Assembly: GCA_036501845.1 (NCBI GenBank)
Contig: DASXZO010000102.1
Coordinates: 32,625-96,624, forward strand
Direction: 5' to 3'
Length of the DNA stretch: 64,000 bases
DNA from: JBBREP01 sp036501845
GTDB taxonomy: Bacteria; Actinomycetota; Acidimicrobiia; IMCC26256; PALSA-610
How positions within the stretch are numbered: position 1 is the stretch's first letter; every line of letters begins with the position of its first letter. Shown piece by piece: positions 1 through 8,448 of the stretch. The notes below the pieces were generated by a model, which saw nothing but the letters and a program-made list of their open reading frames with translations, was not told the DNA's origin and did no database searches. Position numbers and translations under genes: made by a program.

Positions 1-286
1 TGATGCATGCGACCAGTAATGCCCAGGCTCGCGCGTGCCGGTGCCGCGTTCCAGTGAACACGCCGCCCCCTGTTCTGCCCCAACCCTCGGATCCCGGAGG
101 ATCCGCGTCCGCACTTCTCGTTGGTGGTCCCAACAGTATCGAGCGCAGGCCGCCCCCGTCACCACCGTGAGTCCACCCGGACGGGTGGGGTTGACCCGCG
201 CGGCCATGGGTACGTGCGGAGCGAGACGGCCGTCGCGACTGTCGCGACGTATCGCTGCCGTCGGCCAGCCACCGCGGGAGAGTTCC

Positions 287-979
287 ATGAGCAACGACGA
301 CTACGCAGGGTGGATCGGTCGCACCGCCCGCGACAGCATCGGCGAGAAGATCGGCAAGATCGACAACATCTACTCCGAAGGCGGAGCTCCCACGTGGGTG
401 ACGATCCACACTGGCCTGTTCGGCCACCACGTGACCTTCGCGCCACTCGCCGGATCGCAGCGCGACGGCCACGATCTCCGGCTCGCCTTCGGGAAGGCGA
501 AGATCAAGGACGCGCCGCGCATCGATCCAGAGTCGGACCTGACTCCCGACGAGGAGACGCGGCTCCGCGAGCACTACCGCACAGGTACGGCGGAAGCAGG
601 CGCCGACGCCACGGGCGGTGAAGGGGCTTCGATGACCCGGTCCGAGGAGGAGGTGCGCGTCGACACCGAGCGCGTCGAATCTGGGCGCGCCCGCCTCACG
701 AAGCATGTCGTCACAGAAGAGCAGCAAGTGACCGTTCCGGTCCGTCGCGAAGAGGTGCGCGTGGAGCGCGAGCCCATCGACGCCGATCACCAGCCGGATG
801 GCGCGCCGGAGATCGGTGAGGACGAGCAGGAGCTGGTGCTGCACGAAGAGCGACCTGTCGTACGCACCGAGGTCGTGCCCAAGGAGACCGTCCGGCTCTC
901 GAAGGTGGAGAACACCGACGAGCGCGAAGTGGACGCCGAGGTCCGCAAGGAACAAGTCGACGTCGACGACGGCTCATAA
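287..979 (+). CDS. PRC-barrel and DUF2382 (YsnF/AvaK-type) stress protein
   Basis: A 230-residue soluble protein. Residues about 5-75 (AGWIGRTARDSIGEKIGKID onward) look like a PRC-barrel domain. After a linker, residues about 115-228 are the highly charged, Glu/Arg/Val-rich DUF2382 domain, with the repeated RREEVRVEREP and EERPVVRTEVVPK patterns typical of that family. Proteins with this pairing are common in actinobacteria and cyanobacteria and are usually linked to general stress, but their biochemical role is unknown. The ATG at 287 is chosen because GGGAG sits just upstream and the PRC domain begins directly after it; the same frame stays open to 35, but that extension is Arg/Ser-rich and unlike a protein. 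It converges on the methyltransferase at 1083. No partner gene is adjacent. Confidence 0.85.
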   Translation: MSNDDYAGWIGRTARDSIGEKIGKIDNIYSEGGAPTWVTIHTGLFGHHVTFAPLAGSQRDGHDLRLAFGKAKIKDAPRIDPESDLTPDEETRLREHYRTGTAEAGADATGGEGASMTRSEEEVRVDTERVESGRARLTKHVVTEEQQVTVPVRREEVRVEREPIDADHQPDGAPEIGEDEQELVLHEERPVVRTEVVPKETVRLSKVENTDEREVDAEVRKEQVDVDDGS

Positions 980-1015
980 ACGATCGCGCCGAGCCTGAAC
1001 CTCGCTAGTGGTGTG

Positions 1016-1035
1016 TCGCCCAATTGATCGGGCGA
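1016..1035. terminator. Hairpin between convergent genes
   Basis: A 6-bp perfect inverted repeat (TCGCCC / GGGCGA) with an 8-nt loop lies in the 103-bp gap between two convergent genes. There is no T-tract, which is common in high-GC actinobacteria, so termination is inferred from position only. Confidence 0.4.
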
Positions 1036-1082
1036 GCCGAAGCCGCACAGATCGGATCGGAGCGGGCTGGAGCTTGAGGGTC

Positions 1083-1898
1083 TCAAGCGCTGTGACGTGT
1101 CGCCGTGACGACGACGGTGGAATACGAAACGGTGACATGGCCGCCGAAACGGTCAATGGCGCTTGCGGTTGCCGAGCGCATCTCCACTAACTGGTGATCG
1201 TTGAGCGCGCTCAAGCCGCCAAAGGTCGGTAACTGATCGATCCACTCGTCGCGGCTGTATGTGTGTTCCCAGTCGAATCGCCACTCCTCGGGCTCAGCGA
1301 ACACGGCGGCGTTACGGATGCCGTCGGCGATCGTGTCGAACAGTGGTCGATAGACATCCAGCGCTGGCTTCGTGAGCATCGCACCGAGATCGACAGCCGA
1401 CTCAGGCATGACCTGCCGGTACGCGTCGCCCATGGCCTCCGCTATCACGAGAGGTACTTGAAACACGTGATGAAACGGTGCCAGGCGACCATGAGTACGC
1501 AAGACTCGCCCCGCCTTCACCGCGCCAGCGCGCGGATCCACCCAATGCCATGCAGTTCCAGCAACGACCGCATCGAACGAGCGACCCGCGGCATCCCAGT
1601 CCTCGAACCGCGAGACTTCCACCTCGACGCCGCTGCGGCGAGCGAAGTCGGCCATGCGCGGATCCGGCTCAACACCAACGACCTTGCACCCCGCAGCCTG
1701 GAACTGGCGAGCCGCGATGCCCGTGCCACAGCCCACGTCGAGCAGGTCGACGCCCGGGCTCGCAGACAGAATCCGATTCACCAACGCTTCGGGGTAACGC
1801 GGGCGCGTGCGGTCATATCGCTCGGCGTCGACCCCAAACGATTCGGCAACATCTCGGTTCCTATGAATCGGCTGGCCAGAGCCGGGCATGTCAGACAC
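1083..1898 (-). CDS. Class I SAM-dependent methyltransferase
   Basis: A 271-residue protein with a Methyltransf_11/25-type Rossmann fold. Motif I is LLDVGCGTG at residues about 52-60, followed by the acidic end of strand 2 (VVGVEPDPRM) and a motif-IV-like segment (FDAVVAGTAWHWVDP). The TAWHWVDP signature and the N-terminal FGVDAERYDRTRPRYP are typical of a broad family of uncharacterised small-molecule methyltransferases, so the substrate cannot be named. The ATG at 1898 is used; an in-frame ATG three codons later (1889) is also possible. It lies 66 bp downstream of the second crcB gene on the same strand and might be read through from the fluoride-controlled transcript, but nothing in the sequence ties it to fluoride. 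Confidence 0.85.
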   Translation of the reverse strand: MSDMPGSGQPIHRNRDVAESFGVDAERYDRTRPRYPEALVNRILSASPGVDLLDVGCGTGIAARQFQAAGCKVVGVEPDPRMADFARRSGVEVEVSRFEDWDAAGRSFDAVVAGTAWHWVDPRAGAVKAGRVLRTHGRLAPFHHVFQVPLVIAEAMGDAYRQVMPESAVDLGAMLTKPALDVYRPLFDTIADGIRNAAVFAEPEEWRFDWEHTYSRDEWIDQLPTFGGLSALNDHQLVEMRSATASAIDRFGGHVTVSYSTVVVTATRHSA

Positions 1899-1964
1899 CC
1901 GCCCGATTGCCCGATCCGCGAGCGTTATCGCCGGCGGACCACCCAGCTTGTGAGCGACATTCCA

Positions 1965-2342
1965 TTAGAGCGCGGCCATCACGCCGATGCCGGCGAAGGC
2001 AGCGGCGAGACCGATCACGAAGCTGGCTGCGGCATAACGGAGTGCTTGGTCGACGGCACCTTCCTCGGCGAGGCGGACCGTCTCGAATGTGAAGGTCGAG
2101 AACGTGGTGTAGGTACCCACACCGCCGGTACCGATGATGGTCTTCGTCGTCGGACTCAGCCCGTGGTACAGCGACAGGCCCGTGAGCAAACCCAGCACGA
2201 AGCACCCGCTGATGTTCACGACGAAGGTGCCAAAGGGAAACGGGCCGCTCGTGTGGTCCTGCACCCAGCCGTCGAGCAGGTAGCGCGCCGGCGCGCCAAT
2301 CCCTGCAGCCACCAGGAATGCGACCCATGCAGCCGAGCTCAT
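1965..2342 (-). CDS. crcB: Fluoride channel CrcB/Fluc, second subunit
   Basis: A 125-residue membrane protein with four predicted helices and the Fluc signatures: G-A-P-A-R near the end of helix 1, NISGCF in helix 2 and GTYTTFSTF at the helix 3 break that lines the pore. Fluc proteins export fluoride passively as antiparallel dual-topology dimers. In actinobacteria two adjacent paralogues often form a heterodimer, and the tandem arrangement here suggests the same. Its ATG overlaps the TGA of the upstream crcB by four bases (ATGA at 2339-2342), so translation is probably coupled. Length is normal for the family. Confidence 0.95.
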   Translation of the reverse strand: MSSAAWVAFLVAAGIGAPARYLLDGWVQDHTSGPFPFGTFVVNISGCFVLGLLTGLSLYHGLSPTTKTIIGTGGVGTYTTFSTFTFETVRLAEEGAVDQALRYAAASFVIGLAAAFAGIGVMAAL

Positions 2343-2848
2343 CGCCGCGCACCCAACTGGCGTGGCGCCAAGCGCGCGGCGACGATGCCGAGATACGCCA
2401 CTGCGAAACCGGCAACAAGACTGCCGAGGCCGTAGATGATCGCCACACCCACGTGGCGATCCTTGAGCAGCAGCGCGGTCTCGACCACGTAGGTACTCAT
2501 CGTGGTGTACGCGCCGAGCACGCCCGTGGCGAGGAAGGGCCGCACGAGACGCGTCGGAGGGAAACGCTCGAGGATCAACACGAGAAGCGCGCCGAGCACG
2601 AAGCTCCCCGAGATGTTCTCCCAGAATGTTGCCCACGGAAAGCCACCGGCAGCGGTCGGAATCGCCTGCGACAGTTCGAAGCGCGCCGATGCACCGAGCA
2701 TCCCGCCGAGCGCGATCGCGGCAATCACGGCCGGCTGCGCGCGACTCGCACCACGGCGAGGAGCATGGCGTTTCTGTGCAGTCGTCGGCTCGGCGGGATC
2801 GGATGGAGCCAGGTCGGGATCGATCGGAATGACGTTGTCGTCGTCCAC
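2339..2848 (-). CDS. crcB: Fluoride channel CrcB/Fluc, first subunit
   Basis: A 169-residue CrcB/Fluc paralogue with a cytoplasmic N-terminal extension of about 40 residues (acidic, then a basic KRHAPRRG stretch) before the four-helix core. Seen motifs are GGMLGASARFELS in helix 1, NISGSFVLG in helix 2 and GAYTTMSTY at the helix 3 break. The GTG at 2848 is chosen because GAGGAG lies at normal spacing upstream. The leader carries a fluoride riboswitch about 65 nt before the start codon, so this gene and the overlapping second crcB form a fluoride-induced operon. The long N-terminal tail is longer than in most Fluc proteins. Confidence 0.95.
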   Translation of the reverse strand: MDDDNVIPIDPDLAPSDPAEPTTAQKRHAPRRGASRAQPAVIAAIALGGMLGASARFELSQAIPTAAGGFPWATFWENISGSFVLGALLVLILERFPPTRLVRPFLATGVLGAYTTMSTYVVETALLLKDRHVGVAIIYGLGSLVAGFAVAYLGIVAARLAPRQLGARR

Positions 2849-2889
2849 ATCTGCTCCTCGACCGGCCCCGGCTCACCGAGCGCGCTCAA

Positions 2890-2960
2890 CTACCAACGCA
2901 TACGTGCGAATTGGTAGGAGCCATCAGCCTTGCGGCGGTTCCGGCGAGCCCCATCGCCGA
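2890..2960 (-). promoter_or_regulatory. Fluoride riboswitch (crcB motif) with a competing hairpin
   Basis: Read on the minus strand from 2958 to 2913, the sequence has the conserved crcB-motif parts in order: GGCGATGG, then CTCGCC closing the first stem, AACCGCC, a GCAA loop, and GGCTGATGGCTCCTACC. These match the fluoride aptamer as I know it from the Rfam crcB family, and the genes downstream encode fluoride channels. Immediately 3', CTACCAA (2917-2911) can pair with TTGGTAG (2896-2890), and the intervening CGCA/TGCG also pair, so a strong hairpin reuses the 3' end of the aptamer. Aptamer and hairpin are therefore mutually exclusive, a plausible switching platform. No U-tract follows, so the exact mechanism is open. 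Confidence 0.92.
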
Positions 2961-3032
2961 TCTCAAGGTAACAGAACGGCATCGACGGGGCGGACTTGAG
3001 TCGGCGCGGGACGCGGACCCGCGCGGATGCCG

Positions 3033-4259
3033 TCAGGCGGCGGCGCTGCGCTTGGTGGCCTTGAGCAGCGCGGCGTTCGGCTTGTCGGGCAGCTCGGTGA
3101 GCGGTGTCGCGAGCTCCTCGATCGTCGGGCCATACTGCGCGGCGAGCGGCGCGAGCGCGTCGAGGTCGAAGTCGTAGCAACGGGCCGCGTTTCCGGCCAG
3201 CACGTCGCGCAACTCCGCTTCGGGCACGTTGTGGAACACCGCGCGCAGTGTCTCGCGTGTGAACGGCGGCGAACCCTCGTCGTGCGGGTAGTCGCTCCCC
3301 CACATGAAGCGATTGGGCGCGAGCACCTTGCGCGCCTCCCAGTCCTCGGGGCCGGGGAAGCTCGCGCCCGACCAGAGATTCTGCTTCACGTACTCCGAGG
3401 CCGAGCGCGCGAGCGCGTTGTCGGCGGTGTACTTGAGCTCGCCGATCTCGCCCTTGCGCACGTTGGCGATGATGCCGTCGAGCTGCTTCAACATTGGAGG
3501 CAACACCGACACCGACGCTTCGGTCATCACGAACTTGAGTCGCGGGAAACGCTCGAACACGCCCGAGAGCAACATGTGCACGAGCGGGCGCAGTCCGTAG
3601 AAGCCGACCTCGCTGATCATGATCATCGGTACCGACGCATACTTGCCGTAGTTCGGCGAGCCCGTGCCGCCGTGCAAGTTCACGGGGATCTCGAGATCCT
3701 GCAGCACCGCCCACAACCGGTCGTACTCCGGGTCGTAGAGCGGCTTCACCCACTTCACGTCGGGCGCGACGGTGGGCAGCAGCGCGCCGCCGCGCAAACC
3801 GTTCTCCTTGATCCACGTGACGTCGGCGATCGCGTCGTCGATGTCGTTCAAGAAGAACTGTCCGACACCGGCGCGTTGCGCGGGCTTGCGCCCGCAGAAG
3901 TCGACGAGCCAGCGGTTGTGCGCGTGGATGCCCGCGCGACGGTGCTCGTACTCCTCGGGCTTGGGCGGGCCGGCGAACAGAACGAAGCCGGGGTAGAACG
4001 GCGGCACGGTGTTCGGGAAGATCACCTCGCCCACCACGCCGTCGGCGAGCTGGTCGGCGTCGCGCCGGTCGTCGTCCCAGTTGCGCACACGCAGGTCGGT
4101 GTCGCGCAGGTCCTTCCACGGGTTCTTGTACCTGTTGCGCCACGCGTCGAAGTCGTCGACGTACTTCGCCTCGAGGAACTGGCGGTAAGTCTCGTGGTTC
4201 GCGCCGGCGTGGCAGTCCGACGAGATCAGGGTGTAGCGGTCCGAGGCTTCGGTCGTCAT
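3033..4259 (-). CDS. Amidohydrolase family 2 (ACMSD-like) metal-dependent hydrolase
   Basis: A 408-residue TIM-barrel amidohydrolase of the PF04909 type. Metal and catalytic positions can be seen: SSDCHAG near the N-terminus (the DxH pair of strand 1), NLHGG mid-protein (strand 5/6 His) and MWGSDYPHDEG towards the C-terminus (catalytic Asp). Relatives include decarboxylases and hydrolases of aromatic or cyclic acids; the substrate here is unknown. The ATG at 4259 sits beside a palindrome shared with the divergent TetR gene, so that regulator probably represses it. A second, more distant member of the family is at 54436. No other enzyme is clustered with it, which makes pathway assignment impossible. 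Confidence 0.85.
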   Translation of the reverse strand: MTTEASDRYTLISSDCHAGANHETYRQFLEAKYVDDFDAWRNRYKNPWKDLRDTDLRVRNWDDDRRDADQLADGVVGEVIFPNTVPPFYPGFVLFAGPPKPEEYEHRRAGIHAHNRWLVDFCGRKPAQRAGVGQFFLNDIDDAIADVTWIKENGLRGGALLPTVAPDVKWVKPLYDPEYDRLWAVLQDLEIPVNLHGGTGSPNYGKYASVPMIMISEVGFYGLRPLVHMLLSGVFERFPRLKFVMTEASVSVLPPMLKQLDGIIANVRKGEIGELKYTADNALARSASEYVKQNLWSGASFPGPEDWEARKVLAPNRFMWGSDYPHDEGSPPFTRETLRAVFHNVPEAELRDVLAGNAARCYDFDLDALAPLAAQYGPTIEELATPLTELPDKPNAALLKATKRSAAA

Positions 4260-4269
4260 AGTCCTAGAC

Positions 4270-4290
4270 TATAACCAGATTCTGGTTCTA
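4270..4290. promoter_or_regulatory. Candidate TetR operator in a divergent promoter
   Basis: The 41-bp gap between the amidohydrolase and the TetR gene holds a perfect 15-bp palindrome, AACCAGATTCTGGTT (4273-4287). It extends to 21 bp with one mismatch pair. An overlapping GATTCT/AGAATC repeat lies at 4278-4295. Position and symmetry are those expected for a TetR dimer controlling both genes. Confidence 0.7.
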
Positions 4291-4300
4291 GAATCAAGCC

Positions 4301-4900
4301 GTGGTGACCGTCACCGATCCGTCGACGCTGCCTCGTGGCCAGCAGGAGCGGCGGGCCCGCATCGTGGAAGCCGCCATCGACCTGTTGCGGGGCGGCGAGT
4401 ACGACGCCATCCAGATGCGCGACATCGCCGACGGCGCCGGTGTGGCCCTGGCCACGATCTACCGCTACTTCACCTCCAAGGAGCACCTCTACGCGGCCGC
4501 GCTCGTCGAATGGTCGGCGGGCTTCCCCACCCTGGGCCGGGCCGGGCGGCCGAGCGGGAGCACGCCCGAGGATCGCCTCCGGGCGCTGATGCGCCGCGCG
4601 GTGCGTGCGTTCGAGCGCTACCCGCAGATGATGCGCGCCGAGATCATGCTCGAGAGCTCCCACGATGCCAACGCGCACGCGCTGTTCCAGCAGTTCGCAT
4701 CGCAGAACACCGCGGCGTTACTCGACGCGCTCGACGGCATCGAGCCGTCCGTCGCCGCGTCGATCATCGATGTGGTGAATGCCGTGTTGGCCACACGCTT
4801 GCGGTCGTGGGCGCTCGGCCGTTGCTCAATCCGCGGCGTCGATCGCTCAGTGCAACAAGCGATCGACCTCGTGTTCGCGCCGCAGCCACCGTCGGCCTGA
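4301..4900 (+). CDS. TetR-family transcriptional regulator
   Basis: A 199-residue regulator. The helix-turn-helix is at residues about 18-62 (RRARIVEAAIDLLRGG through MRDIADGAGVALATIYRYFT), a textbook TetR N-terminal domain. The C-terminal ligand domain is helical and of the KstR/actinobacterial type that often controls lipid, steroid or aromatic catabolism; the ligand is unknown. The start is the GTG at 4301; a second GTG is the next codon. The gene diverges from the amidohydrolase across a palindromic operator, suggesting autoregulation and control of that enzyme. Confidence 0.9.
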   Translation: MVTVTDPSTLPRGQQERRARIVEAAIDLLRGGEYDAIQMRDIADGAGVALATIYRYFTSKEHLYAAALVEWSAGFPTLGRAGRPSGSTPEDRLRALMRRAVRAFERYPQMMRAEIMLESSHDANAHALFQQFASQNTAALLDALDGIEPSVAASIIDVVNAVLATRLRSWALGRCSIRGVDRSVQQAIDLVFAPQPPSA

Positions 4901-4928
4901 TCGCCGGCGCACGGCTCCATTCGCGCAC

Positions 4929-4942
4929 CCCCCGAATGGGGG
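4929..4942 (+). terminator. Hairpin after the TetR gene
   Basis: CCCCC-GAAT-GGGGG forms a short, strong hairpin 28 bp after the TetR stop codon. No T-tract follows, so the terminator role is inferred. Confidence 0.4.
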
Positions 4943-5022
4943 ATGACAACCACAATCAATTGACACGCTCCGTGGCGCGGGTAAATCATGGGGTGATTGC
5001 GCGGTGGGATGTGCGTTGGGGA

Positions 5023-6135
5023 ATGGGGCAAGTGGTGAGCGTTACCGGTAGGCCGGCAAAACTGCTGTCGATGGCGCCGGTCGGCGCGCGGCACCTGGAG
5101 TCGTCGATTCGCGATGCGCTCTACGTGGTGTCGCATGGTCGGCTCGACACCACGAAGCCGCACCGCTTCTACGGGATCTTGAACGACCGCTGCAATCTCC
5201 GTTGTCGAAGCTGCCCAGCGTGGCGGCTCGACCAATACCCGGTGGAGCTTCCATCGGCCGAGTGGATACGTGTGCTCGGCGAGATCCGCGACTACGTCGG
5301 GGCCTTCTACATCAACTTCGCCGGCGGCGAACCGCTGCTCAAAGAGGGCCTTTTCGACATCCTGAATTACTGCCGCGACAACCAGATACTCGCTGGCATC
5401 ACCTCGAACGGCGCGATCCTTCGTGACCGCCAAGCAACGCAACTCGTCGATGCTCGGGTGTTCAGCCTCAACCTCTCGCTCGACGGCGCGACCGCCGCGA
5501 CCCACGACCACCTACGGGGATCACGCGGTTCGTTCGACCGTGTTCTCCGCACGATCGCACTCATGCAGGCGCACGCCGACCGCGAGCACGTCAAGCTTCC
5601 GCTCGTCGTCAAAGCCACCGTGAGCCGTCCGAATCTTCACGAGATGACGGACCTTGTGCGCCTGGCCACCGACGTCGGCGCATCGGGTGTGCTCTTCCAG
5701 CCGCTCTCGGACTGGGGCACTCCGGAGCTTCCCGAGATGTGGATCGACGACATGAGCGCGCTTGACGCGACCGTCGCGACACTCGTCGACATGAAGCGCG
5801 CCGGCCACGCGATCTTGAACACCGAGGAAGAGATCCAGGATTGGCCTCGCCACTTCCGCGGCGAATCCACGGTCGCGAACGACGGCTGGGTGCAGTGCTG
5901 GGTGGGGATTACGACGCTGCGCATCGATGCCGACGGTTCCGTATCGCACTGCGGACCGCTCGACCAGATTGGTCACGTCCGCGACCAGTCGATCGCCGAG
6001 ATCTGGGAAGGCGAGACCGCGCGCCAACGCCGTCTCGAGTCGACGGTGTGCACACGCGGCTGTGGCCTGTCGTGCACCAAGCACCGTTCCATCCGCCGCG
6101 AGATCACCGGCGCGGTGCACTTCCTGCAGCGTTGA
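5023..6135 (+). CDS. Radical SAM protein with SPASM-like C-terminal cysteines
   Basis: About 370 residues. The radical SAM 4Fe-4S site is C-x3-C-x2-C at residues 57, 61 and 64 (DRCNLRCRSCP), followed by FAGGEPLL, the SAM-binding GGE motif. The C-terminal part has CWVGITTLRIDADG, SHCGP and CTRGCGLSC, the spacing of a SPASM/twitch cluster region as in peptide-modifying and dehydrogenase radical SAM enzymes. No precursor peptide, PqqD-like protein or partner enzyme lies next to it, so the substrate is unknown. The ATG at 5023 is preceded by TTGGGGA; an upstream in-frame ATG at 4936 would fall in the hairpin, and 5071 is a later alternative. It is convergent with the hybrid kinase, with a 17-bp gap. 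Confidence 0.85.
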   Translation: MGQVVSVTGRPAKLLSMAPVGARHLESSIRDALYVVSHGRLDTTKPHRFYGILNDRCNLRCRSCPAWRLDQYPVELPSAEWIRVLGEIRDYVGAFYINFAGGEPLLKEGLFDILNYCRDNQILAGITSNGAILRDRQATQLVDARVFSLNLSLDGATAATHDHLRGSRGSFDRVLRTIALMQAHADREHVKLPLVVKATVSRPNLHEMTDLVRLATDVGASGVLFQPLSDWGTPELPEMWIDDMSALDATVATLVDMKRAGHAILNTEEEIQDWPRHFRGESTVANDGWVQCWVGITTLRIDADGSVSHCGPLDQIGHVRDQSIAEIWEGETARQRRLESTVCTRGCGLSCTKHRSIRREITGAVHFLQR

Positions 6136-6152
6136 ACCGCTACACGAGCGGC

Positions 6153-8231
6153 TCAACTCGAAGTGCCGGCGAGTACACCGTCGACCACTTCCATCAACTC
6201 ACGTACTTCGAACGGCTTGGTGAGATACGCGGTCGCGCCGGCGGCAAGCAGTCGATCGATCTGGCTCTGTGTGGCGTCGGCGCTCACGATCACCACCGGC
6301 GTCGACGCGGTCGCCGGGTCATCACGGAGTTGCTGGAGTACCTCGCGACCGGAGATGTCGGGGAGGTGGAGATCGAGCAGGACCATGACCGGTTCGTGTT
6401 GGTGCGCAAGATCGAGGCCGACGCGTCCTTGCATAGCGGGAATGATCTGGATGTCACCTCGGTGCTTGGTGATGCGCTGCACGAGCTTGAGGTTCGCAAG
6501 GTTGTCCTCGATGTAGAGAATGCTGTGCCGCCGGTCCTCACCGCTGGGGGTCGGGTCGCTCTCCGCAGGGGGCGCGGAGTCGTCCGGGTGGAGACGCTCG
6601 TAGCGTTCGACCGGTCCTTCTGCGAAGGGCAGCACCACCGAGAACGTGCTGCCTTCGCCAACCTCGGTGCGAACACTGATCGTCCCCCCCATCACCTCGA
6701 CAAGTTTGCGGGACAACGCGAGACCGATGCCGGTTCCCTCGGTCTCGGTTCGCTCCGCGCCGAGCCGTTCGAACGGCGTGAAGAGCCTCGACACCAAGTC
6801 GGGCGAGATACCAAGCCCGGTGTCGGTCACCCCGATACGCACCTGCCCAGGCTCGGGCTGGTCGCAGGTGAGGGTGATCGTTCCAGCCGGGCGGTTGTAT
6901 TTCACCGCGTTCGAGAGCAGGTTGATGAGCACTTGCTTGAGGCGCTGGCGGTCGGCGGACACATAGTTCTCCGCTTCGCTACCAAGATTCGACACGAACT
7001 CGATGCGGCGTTCGGCGGCGAGCGGCGCGATGAGGTCCTGCACTTCGCTCACGACCTCGCCGACCCGGACGGCCTCGGTCGACAACGCGAGTTCGCCGGT
7101 CTCGATGCGCGAGATGTCGAGGACTTCGTTGATGAGCCCGAGAAGGTGCTTGCCACCCTTGAGGATGTGATCGACCACTTCTTGCTGGTCGTCGTCGATA
7201 CCTTCGATGTCGAGCACCTGCGCGAACCCGAGGATCGCGTTGAGCGGCGTGCGCAGCTCGTGACTCATCCTCGACAAGAACTGGCTCTTCGACCGGTTCG
7301 CGGCCACTGCGTCCTCGCGAGCGACTTCGAGCTCGGCAAGCGTGCGGCGGAGTGCGACGGTCCGTTGTTCCACGAGCGCCAGCGCGTAGGCGCGCCTGCG
7401 GGCCACGATCAACACTGCCCCACCGGAGATGAGTGCACCGATCAAGCCGCCGAGGAGGATGATCCACGGCACGTTCCCGGCCAAGCCGCCGGTCAACGTG
7501 GTCTTCGCGCTCGTGATCATCAACCATCGGTCGGCGCCGAAGTCGATCACTCGCGAGTACGAACCCCGCGTCGGTGTGAGGCGGCTGGTGGTCGTCAAGA
7601 TGAGCTGGTCTGGCTGCGCCGTCGGCGTGCGGTAGAGCACGAAGTTGAGTTCGCTGTACGCGGAGTCCTTCGGGGTCGCGATCGGCTTGGCCGGCAGGAT
7701 CGGGGATGCTTCGAAGATGACGAAGCCGTGTGGGCGGCTCAAAGCGACGATCAGGCTGCTGATGCCCTTCGAGTCGGTCGCACCGCGCGCGGTCACGAGT
7801 TGTTGCGTCTTCAGCGCGCGGCTCGCGAGCGCCGCGTCAATACCCGTGAGCTTCTGCCCCACCGCCACACCCACGCCTTGCGCGCCGTGCACAACGAAGC
7901 CATCGCCGGTTTGCTGCGCGACCGCGATCGCGGTCATCGCGCTCCCGCCTCCGCTGCCGAGCGACGATTTTGCCGCCGCGTTGAACCCCTTATGCGGAGC
8001 TTTGCTGCCCGCGTACGTGTCGCCGAGCAGTCGGAGCGACACTTCCGCAGTGTTCAGCGACGTCTGCACCGTGCCCGCGATTTCGTTCACGCGTTCGCGA
8101 AGCAGGGCATGCTCCTCGGTCGTGTTGGCGTTGCGTGCCGCGGCCCAGCCCGCCACGCTGAGCCCCGCGAGCACGATCACGACGGCCGGCGCCAGCAGGT
8201 GGAGCAGCAGTTTGGAGCGGGCGGTATCCAT
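6153..8231 (-). CDS. Membrane hybrid sensor histidine kinase with C-terminal receiver
   Basis: A 692-residue two-component protein. A membrane helix at about 9-30 and another at about 256-277 flank an extracytoplasmic sensor region of roughly 220 residues with no family I can name. Then come a coiled linker and the HisKA phosphoacceptor (MSHELRTPLN, His324). The HATPase domain follows, with its N box (NLLSNAVKYN), the DTGLGIS motif and GTGIGLALSRKLVE. The C-terminal receiver has its acceptor Asp at about residue 620 (LLDLHLPD) and the conserved Lys in YLTKPFE. No separate output regulator is adjacent. It diverges from a diguanylate cyclase gene across about 217 bp, which hints at joint regulation with c-di-GMP signalling. 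Confidence 0.93.
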   Translation of the reverse strand: MDTARSKLLLHLLAPAVVIVLAGLSVAGWAAARNANTTEEHALLRERVNEIAGTVQTSLNTAEVSLRLLGDTYAGSKAPHKGFNAAAKSSLGSGGGSAMTAIAVAQQTGDGFVVHGAQGVGVAVGQKLTGIDAALASRALKTQQLVTARGATDSKGISSLIVALSRPHGFVIFEASPILPAKPIATPKDSAYSELNFVLYRTPTAQPDQLILTTTSRLTPTRGSYSRVIDFGADRWLMITSAKTTLTGGLAGNVPWIILLGGLIGALISGGAVLIVARRRAYALALVEQRTVALRRTLAELEVAREDAVAANRSKSQFLSRMSHELRTPLNAILGFAQVLDIEGIDDDQQEVVDHILKGGKHLLGLINEVLDISRIETGELALSTEAVRVGEVVSEVQDLIAPLAAERRIEFVSNLGSEAENYVSADRQRLKQVLINLLSNAVKYNRPAGTITLTCDQPEPGQVRIGVTDTGLGISPDLVSRLFTPFERLGAERTETEGTGIGLALSRKLVEVMGGTISVRTEVGEGSTFSVVLPFAEGPVERYERLHPDDSAPPAESDPTPSGEDRRHSILYIEDNLANLKLVQRITKHRGDIQIIPAMQGRVGLDLAHQHEPVMVLLDLHLPDISGREVLQQLRDDPATASTPVVIVSADATQSQIDRLLAAGATAYLTKPFEVRELMEVVDGVLAGTSS

Positions 8232-8448
8232 GGCGGCTTATCGGCACACTCGATGCAGAGCGTGATCGTTGTGAAGCTCCAGAGACACAGCGTTTGCACA
8301 ACGAAGCGCTCGTGCCGCGCGGAGGCTCAGGCGTTGCGACCGACGAGTCGACATCTCATACGGGGAGACCGCGCGTTGCTATTCGGAGTCATCGAGTGAG
8401 GCACGGGCCGTGAGCCGCACTACATCAGATCACGTGGAGAAAGCGCCG

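Noticed and set aside
89..104. GGATCC-CGGA-GGATCC hairpin near the window start
   Set aside because: It is a short repeat of a self-complementary hexamer with no gene end or promoter context.
1263..2435. A 390-codon open frame on the plus strand
   Set aside because: It runs antisense to the methyltransferase and crcB genes, which have clear family motifs; its composition is typical of a shadow frame in GC-rich DNA.
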